Of a DNA stretch of 64,000 bases, positions 34,955 to 43,274 are shown piece after piece. The stretch's first letter is position 1. The number at the start of each line of letters is the position of its first letter. The DNA comes from Saprospiraceae bacterium (GTDB lineage Bacteria; Bacteroidota; Bacteroidia; Chitinophagales; Saprospiraceae): contig JAGFJA010000007.1 of assembly GCA_024103005.1 (NCBI GenBank), positions 186,001 to 250,000 on the forward strand. The letters run 5' to 3'. Position numbers and translations under genes: made by a program. A model generated the notes under the pieces. That model was not told the DNA's origin. It saw nothing but the letters and a program-made list of their open reading frames with translations, and ran no database searches.

Positions 34955-36457
34955 ATGAGACTGCGTTCCAGAATAATTCTCCCCATTGCTGGAGTTATGG
35001 CCAGGAGGATAGACAGATGGCGAAAAACGGCTGTAGAAGATCAGGAGAAATGGCGTAATCGCTTGATAGAGAAAGGGAGCCGCACCATTTACGGCAAAGA
35101 TTATGACTTTCGGTCTATTAATGACGCGGCTTCATTTTCAAGGAAAATTCCGATTGTCGATTACGAGCAGATTAAGCCCTATATAGAGCGAATTAAGCAG
35201 GGTGAAAAAAACATCCTTTGGCCGGGCTTACCTAAATATTTTGCTAAAACTTCCGGTACAACTTCAGGAGTAAAGTATATTCCACTGACACGTGACAGCA
35301 TGCCTAATCACTTTGGTACTGCCCGGAATGCCTTACTCAATTACGCCGCCAGGACCGGCAAATCCGGTTTTTTTGACGGCAAATTGATATTTCTGAGCGG
35401 ATCACCTGAACTGGACACGTCATCCGTGATTCCTACAGGCCGGCTTTCCGGGATAGTCAATCATGAAGTTCCTTCCTGGCTGAGAAAAAGCCAGGTTCCT
35501 TCCTATAAAGTTAATTGTATCGATGATTGGGAGCAGAAAGTGGATGCCATTGTGAAAGAGACGGTACACCTCGATATGCGTCTTATTTCCGGCATTCCGC
35601 CATGGGTGCAGATGTATCTTGAAAGATTGCTGGAAGTGAGTAAAAAAAAGACCTTGTTAGAACTCTTTCCCAACTTCAGCATGTTTGTGTATGGCGGCGT
35701 TAACTATGATCCTTACAGGCAGACGTTGGAAGGGCTTTTTGGGGCACATATTGATTCTGTAGAGACCTATCCGGCATCGGAGGGATTCTTTGCATTTCAG
35801 GATGAGCAGGGCGATTCTTCACTGTTGCTGAATACGGACAGTGGTATCTATTTTGAATTTGTTGAACTTGATGAAATCGATAAACCAAATCCGGTCAGAA
35901 TTCCACTTGAAGGCGTGCGAACCGGAGTACCCTATGCGCTGATTGTCAATAATAATGCGGGATTATGGGGTTATAATATTGGGGATGTGGTGACATTTAC
36001 CTCAATTAACCCTTATAAAATCATTTTTACCGGCAGAGTTTCCCATTATATTTCAGCATTTGGAGAGCATGTTATCGCAAAGGAAGTGGAAGATAGCCTG
36101 AAAGATGCTCTGTCTGCAACAAATGCAAAGGTTGCCGAGTTTACCATCGCGCCTCAGGTCAACCCTGGTCAGGGTCAACTACCTTACCACCAATGGTTGA
36201 TTGAGTTCGATGAGGAACCGGAGAATTTAATTTCCTTTTCAAAAGCCATAAATGCCGGCCTGGTGCGAAGAAATATTTATTACAACGATCTGATAACAGG
36301 GAACATTCTTCAGCCACTGGTCCTGACACCATTGAAAAAGGGAACCTTTATTGCCTATATGCGGGAGAATGGCAAGCTGGGCGGCCAGAATAAGGTACCT
36401 CGTCTGACCAATGACAGAAAAATTGCAGATGCATTAATTGAAATAAATAAAAGATGA
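34955..36457 (+). CDS. GH3-family acyl-adenylate-forming enzyme
   Basis: A 500-residue protein of the GH3 (auxin-responsive promoter) family, related to the ANL adenylating enzymes. The ATP-phosphate loop is AKTSGTTSGVKYIPLT at about 97-112; further family blocks are GGVNYDPYRQ, ETYPASEGFFAFQDE and IGDVVTFTS. Plant GH3 enzymes join amino acids to hormones; the substrate of bacterial members is largely unknown. It lies between a LolA-like gene and an unknown secreted protein, and its stop overlaps the next start as ATGA, pointing to coupled translation. The family is firm, the function open. Confidence 0.9.
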   Translation: MRLRSRIILPIAGVMARRIDRWRKTAVEDQEKWRNRLIEKGSRTIYGKDYDFRSINDAASFSRKIPIVDYEQIKPYIERIKQGEKNILWPGLPKYFAKTSGTTSGVKYIPLTRDSMPNHFGTARNALLNYAARTGKSGFFDGKLIFLSGSPELDTSSVIPTGRLSGIVNHEVPSWLRKSQVPSYKVNCIDDWEQKVDAIVKETVHLDMRLISGIPPWVQMYLERLLEVSKKKTLLELFPNFSMFVYGGVNYDPYRQTLEGLFGAHIDSVETYPASEGFFAFQDEQGDSSLLLNTDSGIYFEFVELDEIDKPNPVRIPLEGVRTGVPYALIVNNNAGLWGYNIGDVVTFTSINPYKIIFTGRVSHYISAFGEHVIAKEVEDSLKDALSATNAKVAEFTIAPQVNPGQGQLPYHQWLIEFDEEPENLISFSKAINAGLVRRNIYYNDLITGNILQPLVLTPLKKGTFIAYMRENGKLGGQNKVPRLTNDRKIADALIEINKR

Positions 36458-36981
36458 AAACAAATACTTTTGGAATTTTCTTGTTTTTAGTATTCTCAAT
36501 GTCTTACTCTCAGGAAGCTTCCTGTCAGAAAGTAAACTTCGTAGGCAATAAGATGCAAGTGCCCAAGGGATGCGATAAGGTGTCTGATTTCGAGATAGAA
36601 TGTGGAACATTTACCCTCTCATGGGCGTATATGGACAAGGGCAATCTTGAAAATGTCCTTTTTAATCAGATAAGTCAATTGCAGAAATTATCTGATTTTG
36701 ACTATAAACCCATCCGTGTGGCAATAGATCAGGTTCCTTCCAGCGGATTTATTACCTCCTTTACGGCAGACCATATTAAATATTTTATGCTTTTGGCAGC
36801 CGGTACGGTAAGGGATAAAAATGTTCTGATTCAGGGAATTGATGTGGTCCCATTCTGGAGATATAAAGGACACAATGAAATATTCGAAAAATTGATTCAG
36901 ATATTGCCCGATGATGATAAGATAAAGATGGATGTAGAATCTGTCGGCCCTGTAGATGAAACCAAGAAAGATGGACAATAG
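36454..36981 (+). CDS. Unknown secreted protein after the GH3-like gene
   Basis: A 175-residue protein with a signal peptide of about 20-24 residues (FLFLVFSMSYSQ). The mature part has cysteines near 24, 40 and 50 and a largely alpha/beta pattern with the strand-rich part at about 25-75 (KVNFVGNKMQVPKGCDKV) and a later ILIQGIDVVPFWRYK-like stretch. I recognise no family. Its start overlaps the GH3 stop by four bases and its end overlaps the cutA start region, so it belongs to the same transcript. It may work with the GH3-like enzyme or the LolA-like protein, but nothing in the sequence proves it. Confidence 0.7.
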   Translation: MKTNTFGIFLFLVFSMSYSQEASCQKVNFVGNKMQVPKGCDKVSDFEIECGTFTLSWAYMDKGNLENVLFNQISQLQKLSDFDYKPIRVAIDQVPSSGFITSFTADHIKYFMLLAAGTVRDKNVLIQGIDVVPFWRYKGHNEIFEKLIQILPDDDKIKMDVESVGPVDETKKDGQ

Positions 36982-37291
36982 TCGGGTGACAATTATTACG
37001 ACCTACTGTTCATCCGAAGATGAAGCAGCTGCAATTGGAAATGCATTGTTGGACAATAAACTTGCAGCGTGCTGTAACATCCGTCACTGCAGATCCCTTT
37101 ACGATTGGCAGGGCAGGGTGGACGAGAAGGAATGGATCCTCAGCATAAAAACGATACCGGTAAATCAGGAAACAATTTTTAATCGTATTAAAGACCTCCA
37201 TTCTTATGATATTCCGGCAATTTTATCTGAAACAAAGCTGGTCAATCCCGATTACTTTCAGTGGGTTATGAAAGCATGTTCAAAAAATTGA
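36971..37291 (+). CDS. cutA: CutA divalent-cation tolerance family protein
   Basis: A small trimeric ferredoxin-like-fold protein, about 106 residues from the chosen start. Family features are VTIITTYCSSEDEAAAIGNALLD, the CCNI motif (LAACCNIRHCRSLYDW), and EWILSIKT followed by the YDIPAIL block. CutA is linked to copper tolerance and amino-acid or signal binding in different organisms; the role here is unknown. An upstream ATG at 36956 would add five residues; the ATG at 36971 fits the family start better and overlaps the previous gene by 11 bases. It is the fourth gene of the LolA/GH3 cluster. Confidence 0.9.
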   Translation: MDNSRVTIITTYCSSEDEAAAIGNALLDNKLAACCNIRHCRSLYDWQGRVDEKEWILSIKTIPVNQETIFNRIKDLHSYDIPAILSETKLVNPDYFQWVMKACSKN

Positions 37292-37303
37292 AAAACAGGG
37301 CTT

Positions 37304-37435
37304 ATGAAGAAATATTTTAAGAAAGAATATGCTAAGACTGCGGGCATTGGTGTTTTCCTGTTCTTTCTGCTGAAAGGTATAGGATGGTTGGTACTGTTTT
37401 ACTTTGGTTTTAATTTGTTTTCGACCTGCAATTGA
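37304..37435 (+). CDS. Small single-helix membrane protein (43 residues)
   Basis: A frame too short for the usual cut-off: 43 codons starting with ATG at 37304, 12 bases after cutA. It begins with a very basic segment (MKKYFKKEYAKTAG), followed by a hydrophobic helix of about 25 residues (from IGVFLFFLLKGIGW onward) and ends NLFSTCN. The stop lies directly at the end of the convergent histidine kinase gene. Basic start, helix and tight spacing suggest a real small inner-membrane protein at the end of the LolA/GH3/cutA transcript, but there is no functional evidence. Confidence 0.55.
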   Translation: MKKYFKKEYAKTAGIGVFLFFLLKGIGWLVLFYFGFNLFSTCN

Positions 37436-38524
37436 TTATTTTTTATACTTGTCGAGGGTAAAACTGAATGTACTTCCCTTTCCTAAGGTGGATCTAACAT
37501 TGATGGTTTGATTGTGGGCTTCTATAATGTGTTTTACGATGGATAAACCCAGTCCTGAGCCTCCGACATCCCTGCTTCTTGACTTATCCACACGGTAAAA
37601 CCTGTCGAAGATGTGCATCAAGTCGTGTTTCTCTATACCTATTCCGTTATCGGCTACTTCTATCAGCACAAAGTCATCCATATCATAGAACGCTACCTTG
37701 GTTACTCCGCCGGGGTTACCATATTTGATAGAGTTGGATATTAGATTGCTCATGACTGTGCGGATGTAATGTTTGTCAGCCATGACCTGGAATCCGCTCG
37801 AAGCGCCTTCTTTGTACATCAGACGGATATTTTGTTTGGCGGCTTTTAGTTCATATTCTTCAAAAACAGAATCAACCAACTGACGAATATCTGTCTTTTT
37901 GATATCCAAGGCCAGTGAACCTAATTCAAGTTTAGATATTGATTCCAGGTCTTCTGTTATTTTTTGCAGACGATCCGCATTTTTTGCTGCACGATTCAGA
38001 TATTTATCCCTCAATTGGGCATCATCTATTGCGCCCTCCAGAAGGGTATATATGTAACCCTGAATATTGAAGACAGGTGTTTTCAGCTCGTGAGACACGT
38101 CGCCCAGAAAGTCTCGCCGATATGCTTCCATAGTTCTCAGCCTCTCTATGGTAGCTTGTTGGTTTTCGACCCAGCCGGTTACTCTGATCTCCACATCATC
38201 TATCATATCGGTCATAAAGGGTGGATTGGTCTCAATATCTTTACTCAGACTTACTTTCTTATCATGTATAATTTTATATATGAGTTTTATTCGGCGATAA
38301 ATGAATTTATCTATAAAAAAAATGCAAAGCAGGTAAATGGTGCAGAAATTCAAAATTGCCAACAGTAACTGGTATAAAAATGGCAATGATGTCAATCCGG
38401 AGACATTCAGTATTATGATAAAAAGTAATAGAAGCCCGGAACTTATACCCGCACAGGTATAGGCGATCTGGCGCGGAGTCAGATTTTTGAATTTATAGAT
38501 GCGATGGAACAATGGTTTTGTCAA
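37436..38524 (-). CDS. Sensor histidine kinase (PhoR/BaeS type)
   Basis: A 362-residue membrane histidine kinase. Two helices at about 22-42 and 48-71 enclose a very short external loop, so the sensor part is almost absent. A linker leads to the phospho-acceptor His145 in DVSHELKTPVF, and the ATPase domain shows NLISNSIKYG (N box), VADNGIGI (G1), FDRFYRVDKSRS and GGSGLGLSIV (G2). It phosphorylates the response regulator encoded just upstream. The start is a TTG at 38524 that shares bases with the TGA of the regulator (TTGA overlap), so translation is coupled. It ends against the 43-residue membrane protein gene. The stimulus is unknown. Confidence 0.92.
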   Translation of the reverse strand: MTKPLFHRIYKFKNLTPRQIAYTCAGISSGLLLLFIIILNVSGLTSLPFLYQLLLAILNFCTIYLLCIFFIDKFIYRRIKLIYKIIHDKKVSLSKDIETNPPFMTDMIDDVEIRVTGWVENQQATIERLRTMEAYRRDFLGDVSHELKTPVFNIQGYIYTLLEGAIDDAQLRDKYLNRAAKNADRLQKITEDLESISKLELGSLALDIKKTDIRQLVDSVFEEYELKAAKQNIRLMYKEGASSGFQVMADKHYIRTVMSNLISNSIKYGNPGGVTKVAFYDMDDFVLIEVADNGIGIEKHDLMHIFDRFYRVDKSRSRDVGGSGLGLSIVKHIIEAHNQTINVRSTLGKGSTFSFTLDKYKK

Positions 38525-39210
38525 AGTTCAAATTTATAGCCGATTCCCTTGATTGTACGAATCACTTCCTCACCCAGTTTTTCCCTTATTTTACGTATGT
38601 GTACGTCGATTGTCCGGTTGCCCACAATTACGTCATTTCCCCAGATATGCCGGAATATTTCCTCGCGGGTAAATACCTTACCTGGACGGCTTGCCATCAG
38701 GCTCAGTAATTGGAATTCTTTTTTTGCGAGGTCTGTTTCTTGACCGTCTTTTAGTACTAAATGTTTTTCACGGTCGATGGTCAGGTTGTCAAAGATTGAT
38801 ATGCCTGTATGTTTTTCTTCACTGCCTATATGGCTTCTGCGTAGAATAGCTTTGATTTTACTGATCAAAACTGCCGGTTTAACGGGTTTGGCAATAAAAT
38901 CATCCCCTCCGCTGTCAAGTGCCTGTATATGAGTCATGTCTTCGCTTCTGGCCGTAAGAAATGCAATCCGCGTATCTTTGAAAACCGGATTTTTTTTCAG
39001 TTGACGGCAGAATTCGATTCCATTCATTTCCGGCATCATAATATCCAGTATGATCAGATCAGGCAGAAATGAATGTGCCGCTGTCAGGGCTAATTTGCCA
39101 TTTGAAGCAGTCTCCACCGAAAATCCCTCCTTGGTAAGATTATATCCTAAAATCTCCCGAATATCTTCCTCGTCATCTACAACCAGTATTTTAGCACGCA
39201 TATTCTTCAT
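38521..39210 (-). CDS. OmpR/PhoB-family response regulator
   Basis: A 229-residue two-component regulator. The receiver domain has acidic residues in VVDDEED (10-15), phospho-acceptor Asp56 in IILDIMMP, Thr86 and Lys108 (FIAKPVKP). The C-terminal winged helix of about 135-229 has FQLLSLMASRPGKVFTREEI and VDVHIRKIREKLG, typical of OmpR/PhoB. It binds DNA as a dimer to control transcription. It is followed by the kinase with a four-base overlap. Whether the pair is truly PhoBR is not proven, as no phosphate genes are near. An alternative start three codons in is possible. Confidence 0.93.
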   Translation of the reverse strand: MKNMRAKILVVDDEEDIREILGYNLTKEGFSVETASNGKLALTAAHSFLPDLIILDIMMPEMNGIEFCRQLKKNPVFKDTRIAFLTARSEDMTHIQALDSGGDDFIAKPVKPAVLISKIKAILRRSHIGSEEKHTGISIFDNLTIDREKHLVLKDGQETDLAKKEFQLLSLMASRPGKVFTREEIFRHIWGNDVIVGNRTIDVHIRKIREKLGEEVIRTIKGIGYKFEL

Positions 39211-39368
39211 TTTATTTCCGGAACCAAATACATTTGGATGAATATTAGGAGATAAATCCGGTTATTCCAAGATTCAACTCTTTTCCGGGTACTTTATAAA
39301 AAATTATAACGCAAAATTATTTAATACATCAAAAGTGACTATGATCTGTATATTAATTTATGGTTAAT

Positions 39369-39563
39369 TTATTTTTCAATTTCTGATTGTATGAGGTCTT
39401 CAAGCTTAGTGAGTGCAGCTTCACATTCATTTTTTATTTCTGTTGCCCTTTTTATCAAATCCGGAATTTGATCTATTGGCGTAGCTTCATCCTCTACCTT
39501 TAGTTGAATCGATTTTAATTCGTCCAGTAATTCTGAAAGATTGTTATTTTTCTTTTTGCTCAT
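39369..39563 (-). CDS. xseB: Exodeoxyribonuclease VII small subunit
   Basis: A 64-residue acidic, all-helical protein with the XseB pattern: LDELKSIQLKVEDEATPIDQIPDLIKRATEIKNECEAALTKLE-type heptads (seen in shorter pieces as LSELLDELKSI and CEAALTKLEDLI). It binds XseA in exonuclease VII, which degrades single-stranded DNA. Its ATG overlaps the end of xseA by 20 bases, which supports the pairing. It is the last gene of the minus-strand unit that begins at smc or the acyl carrier protein gene. Confidence 0.88.
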   Translation of the reverse strand: MSKKKNNNLSELLDELKSIQLKVEDEATPIDQIPDLIKRATEIKNECEAALTKLEDLIQSEIEK

Positions 39564-40800
39564 TTTCTATTTGTTTAAATACACCCTTCTTATGCCCGTC
39601 AGACCAGTGAATGGATGTCTCAGTATTATGTTTAAATTGTTCGGAATTTTTGATACGTCGGCCGTTTTGAGTGATTATGGTATAACCTTTTTGCAAAATA
39701 AAGAGTGGATTTGCCAGTTCAATTTTTTGCAGGATAAGTGTCAAATTATATTTGTGTTTTTGAATTCTTTGTATCAATGAGTTTCTCAACTGATTTTGAA
39801 TCCGCTCAAATTTAAAACGATAATTTTGGACACTTTGCCGTGCAGAGTTTATAATATTACTGTACAGGAGTTCTGCCTGGACAGATATATGTTGCATCCG
39901 TCGGCTTGCTTGATCGATAACTTGGCGGTATGAGTCCATTACTTTTCGGAGATAGTCGGCATTATGGTCTATAAGGAAGGCAGCGACGGCAGTCGGCGTC
40001 TTCAATGCTTTGCCGGCAGTCAGGTCAATGGCACAGATATCTATTTCGTGACCTATGCCGGTGATGACAGGTAGGGGGAAATGCGCTGTTAGATAAGCCA
40101 GATGAAAGTTGTCATAAACTGCCAGATCAGCCCTGCTGCCGCCGCCCCGGATGATGATGACGACATCAAATTTTGATTTTTGACTTTCGATAGCCCGAAA
40201 TGATTCGGAAATGGAGCTTTCCAGATTACTGCCCTGCATTACACTATCAAATAAAGTGATGCTGTACTTAAAACCGTAAATATTTTCATGAATTTGCTTG
40301 ATAAAGTCTTTGTACCCTGCCGCACTTTCTGACGAAATAACTGCAATTCGTCTTATTGCCTCGGGAAATGGCAACCTGCGATTTACCAGGTCCAGACCTT
40401 CTTCTTTAATTTGCCTGAACAGTTCTTCTTTTCTGAGGTCCAGGGCGCCTCTGACATAAGCGGTGTCAATATTTGAAATTTTAAGTTGTAGTCCGAATTT
40501 TTCATGAAAAACCGGTAGGGCGAAACACATGATTTCAAATCCGGCAGTGAAATAATCCGCTAAATCCGGATTGGATTGCTTGATTTTCTGATAATCTGTT
40601 GCCCATAAGGTAGCTCTCATTTGTGCAATGATTTCATGAGATTCTTCATCCTTCTGTATGAGTTCGAGATAGACGTGTCCACGTTTTTCAGTACAGGTAA
40701 GTATCTCCGCCTTGACCCATATTTCACTTTCAAAATTAAGTGCTATCACTCTTTTGATGTGTGTATTTAGATCCAGAAGGGTATAGGTATTATGGTCCAT
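39544..40800 (-). CDS. xseA: Exodeoxyribonuclease VII large subunit
   Basis: A 418-residue large subunit of exonuclease VII. The N-terminal OB-fold (about 1-100) has WVKAEIL and GHVYLEL. The catalytic domain shows AVISSESAAGYKDFI and IIIRGGGSRADLAVYDN, then GIGHEIDICAIDL, all characteristic of XseA. A long helical part (about 275-360) and a C-terminal segment with NPLFILQKGYTII follow. It digests single-stranded DNA from both ends in repair. The ATG shares one base with the stop of the ketosynthase-like gene (TAATG), which links it to that trio. Confidence 0.95.
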   Translation of the reverse strand: MDHNTYTLLDLNTHIKRVIALNFESEIWVKAEILTCTEKRGHVYLELIQKDEESHEIIAQMRATLWATDYQKIKQSNPDLADYFTAGFEIMCFALPVFHEKFGLQLKISNIDTAYVRGALDLRKEELFRQIKEEGLDLVNRRLPFPEAIRRIAVISSESAAGYKDFIKQIHENIYGFKYSITLFDSVMQGSNLESSISESFRAIESQKSKFDVVIIIRGGGSRADLAVYDNFHLAYLTAHFPLPVITGIGHEIDICAIDLTAGKALKTPTAVAAFLIDHNADYLRKVMDSYRQVIDQASRRMQHISVQAELLYSNIINSARQSVQNYRFKFERIQNQLRNSLIQRIQKHKYNLTLILQKIELANPLFILQKGYTIITQNGRRIKNSEQFKHNTETSIHWSDGHKKGVFKQIENEQKEK

Positions 40801-41744
40801 TATGATGGTTTGCTCAGTTTGATCATTGTGAGTGACAGCCTTTTGTAATGATTAAAGATATAAATTGTCTGAATATTTTCTGTTGCTAATTTTTCAATCG
40901 CCATGGCTAAAGCAAGGGAAGAAGAGGTGTCAAAGTCGCCGGTTTGTTTTTTAAATGGAATAATTGCAATGTTCTTCTGAGAGGCAAACTGTATTAATTC
41001 ATGGTAATACTCTTTTTCTTCAAACAAGTTATTATAACCCAGGTAAAATGCTGTACATCCCTTTATTTCCGCATTTGGATGAAGCTCTTCAAAAGTAAAA
41101 GGCTTTTCAAAATTCAAGGTTGTTGGAATTAGTTGGAATTCATCAATTTTTGCAAGAGCTTTTTCTCTTTTTTGCGAGGCAAGAAAAAAACTTGTGCCTT
41201 CACCATAGATAATTTTTGAGCCATCAGGCGAATTAAGATAAGACGATTGGTCATGGATCATTTGATTGAAGTCGGTATTCTCTTCGAAAAAACCAAATAA
41301 TACCATTTTTTCCGGATTTTCCATTGAAATTATCTGACTGTCCTTCAGAACATTCAAAACGGTCAGACCTTGATTGACAAAAGTTACATTGTAGGCTCCC
41401 GTATCAAGTTTTTGTGCTATCAGCCCTCCGATGGTGTTATTGGTAGCCTGTATAAATACTGTCGGATTCAGAGCTGTCTCATGGTAGGAGTCCATGTCAT
41501 TTAAAAACTGCTCAAGTTTGGATAAGCATCCCCGACCCGTCCCTGTAATAATTCCTGCTATTTCAGTTTTGTCTTTTAATGCTGTAAACAATGCACTTCC
41601 AAGCGCATGCAGTATTATAGGAGCCAGCCTTCGCATCTCATTTTTTTCCAGAAGATCCATATTGTTCGGCTTGCCCAGCTTTAAATAGGGAAGGTCCGGG
41701 CATGACTCCGGCAATACGTAATTATATCGATGGATGTACATCAT
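40800..41744 (-). CDS. Ketosynthase-like protein without nucleophile (chain-length-factor type)
   Basis: A 314-residue protein with the thiolase/ketosynthase pattern in its first half (GIITGTGRGCLSKLEQFL at about 64-81; NPTVFIQATNNTIGGLIAQ at about 93-111). At the place of the active-site cysteine it reads TFVNQG (121-126), where an active enzyme has TACSSG, so the nucleophile is absent; the two catalytic histidine motifs are not found either. Such beta-ketoacyl synthase-like partners (chain-length-factor type) occur in aryl polyene and flexirubin clusters, paired with an active ketosynthase. Its ATG overlaps the stop of the active ketosynthase by four bases (ATGA) and its stop touches the xseA start. 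The pairing with that enzyme is inferred from coupling. Confidence 0.8.
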   Translation of the reverse strand: MMYIHRYNYVLPESCPDLPYLKLGKPNNMDLLEKNEMRRLAPIILHALGSALFTALKDKTEIAGIITGTGRGCLSKLEQFLNDMDSYHETALNPTVFIQATNNTIGGLIAQKLDTGAYNVTFVNQGLTVLNVLKDSQIISMENPEKMVLFGFFEENTDFNQMIHDQSSYLNSPDGSKIIYGEGTSFFLASQKREKALAKIDEFQLIPTTLNFEKPFTFEELHPNAEIKGCTAFYLGYNNLFEEKEYYHELIQFASQKNIAIIPFKKQTGDFDTSSSLALAMAIEKLATENIQTIYIFNHYKRLSLTMIKLSKPS

Positions 41745-42949
41745 GCAGGGCTTGAATAAATGAGTGAAGTATTGTTGCCGCCAAAACCGAATGAGTTAAC
41801 CATACAATGTCTGAGGTCAGGATTTTCTACTAACTCTGTTACCGGTATCAGACCTGTCTCTTCAATTGGATTGTTAAAATTGAGGGAAGGAAAGATAAAG
41901 CCTTCCTTCATCATCCCTAAAGTCAAAACTGAAGAAATCGCTCCTGAGGCTGCCAGAGTGTGTCCTGTGTACGTCTTGCTGGAACCGAATCTGATCTTAT
42001 TGCCGAATAAACGTTTCAGGGCCGACGATTCTGCCAGATCATTGTCAATAGTACTTGTTCCGTGAGTATGCACAAAATCAATTTCATCTGGTTTCAATGC
42101 TGCCATATTGATGGCATTTGACATCGCCTGATAGGCACCCTTGCCGTCGGGTGAAGATCCTGTGATGTGATACGTTTCACTGGTGTTGGCATAACCGGAT
42201 AATTTTGCCAAAGGTTTTTTATTCCTTTTAATTGCGTGCTGTTTTTCTTCTAGGACCAGGTATGCAGCACCCTCTCCTAAGTTGAGCCCAAACCGGTCCC
42301 TGTCAAAAGGGCGACATAGCAAAGGGTCAACATTTTTTAAGGATAAGAACCCATTCAGCACAAACTTACTCATTGAATCGCTGCCTCCTGCCAAAACCAC
42401 CTGCGTGTCGCCTGTACGGATTAATCTGGCACCGAACATGATGGCATTGGCACCTGATGAGCATGCAGTACTGATGTGGTAGTGCCATTTATTTAAATTA
42501 AAATAATGTCTGACAGCACGACTCACAGAGCCACTATCCATCTGGTTCAGAAAATTTTCATCTACTATCTTATCTTCCTTAAAGATTTCATTGTAATATT
42601 TTTCCGTCAATGCCATGCCACCTACCGTCGTCGCATTGACAGAGGTGATTTTGGCTAATGCAGGAAAGAGACCGGCATCCTCCAAAGCTTGTCCGGCTGC
42701 CCAAATTGCTAGTTTGGCAGTCCGATTATAGCCTCGGTCAACTAATTTCAATCGACTGTTTAGTTCTTCTTCTGACAGATCAACAGCGCCTCCGATATAT
42801 TTTCCTGAATGAATGGAATTGGTGAATTGAAGCGGTCGAAGCGGACTTTGACCGGATTTTAGGTAAGCCAGACTGGAATAGACATCTTTGCCTATGGCAC
42901 TAATAATTCCGATTCCTGTGATCCATACTTCCTTCCTCTCTTCATTCAT
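41741..42949 (-). CDS. Beta-ketoacyl-ACP synthase (FabF-like)
   Basis: A 402-residue condensing enzyme with complete catalytic residues: Cys163 in STACSSGANAI, His296 in HTHGTSTIDNDLAE and His330 in KTYTGHTLAASGA. It also shows FDRDRFGLNLGEGAAYLVLEE, usual in KAS I/II enzymes. It extends acyl chains bound to acyl carrier protein. It lies five bases after an acyl carrier protein gene and overlaps the nucleophile-less ketosynthase-like gene, a KS-alpha/KS-beta arrangement. This points to a polyene, flexirubin or similar polyketide or to an unusual fatty acid; the usual other genes (ketoreductase, dehydratase, thioesterase) are not in the window. It could also be a general FabF, but that does not explain the partner. 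Confidence 0.9.
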   Translation of the reverse strand: MNEERKEVWITGIGIISAIGKDVYSSLAYLKSGQSPLRPLQFTNSIHSGKYIGGAVDLSEEELNSRLKLVDRGYNRTAKLAIWAAGQALEDAGLFPALAKITSVNATTVGGMALTEKYYNEIFKEDKIVDENFLNQMDSGSVSRAVRHYFNLNKWHYHISTACSSGANAIMFGARLIRTGDTQVVLAGGSDSMSKFVLNGFLSLKNVDPLLCRPFDRDRFGLNLGEGAAYLVLEEKQHAIKRNKKPLAKLSGYANTSETYHITGSSPDGKGAYQAMSNAINMAALKPDEIDFVHTHGTSTIDNDLAESSALKRLFGNKIRFGSSKTYTGHTLAASGAISSVLTLGMMKEGFIFPSLNFNNPIEETGLIPVTELVENPDLRHCMVNSFGFGGNNTSLIYSSPA

Positions 42950-42954
42950 TACTA

Positions 42955-43209
42955 CTATTGCTGATGAGAACTAATATACGAAGCCATAGTGCGGACACTT
43001 TCAAGGATACGTCGTCCTTCCCGGGGATCTTCTATCCGGATTCCATAATTTCTCTCAAGCAAAACCATTAACTCAAGGGAGTCGATACTGTCCAGACCAA
43101 GTCCTGTGCCGAATAAGGGAGCGTCTGTATCGATATCGTCCGGTTGCATATCCGTAAGATTCAGTGCTTCAATTATTTGCTCTTTCAGTGTATTGATTAA
43201 TTTGTCCAT
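42955..43209 (-). CDS. Acyl carrier protein
   Basis: An 84-residue acidic four-helix protein. The phosphopantetheine attachment serine is Ser41 in GLGLDSIDSLELMVLL, and the rest has the normal acyl carrier protein length and charge. It carries growing acyl chains for the ketosynthase encoded five bases downstream. The context with a ketosynthase pair suggests a dedicated carrier and not the general fatty-acid AcpP, which usually lies beside fabF alone. It begins 65 bases after the smc stop and may be read from the smc transcript. Confidence 0.92.
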   Translation of the reverse strand: MDKLINTLKEQIIEALNLTDMQPDDIDTDAPLFGTGLGLDSIDSLELMVLLERNYGIRIEDPREGRRILESVRTMASYISSHQQ

Positions 43210-43274
43210 AATGAAATTGCTTGATGTTAGCTATGCAAACATATAATTTTTTTAATTGTCAAAGGAAGAATCTT

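Noticed and set aside
40800..41744. A second active ketosynthase
   Set aside because: No cysteine at the active site and no catalytic histidine motifs.
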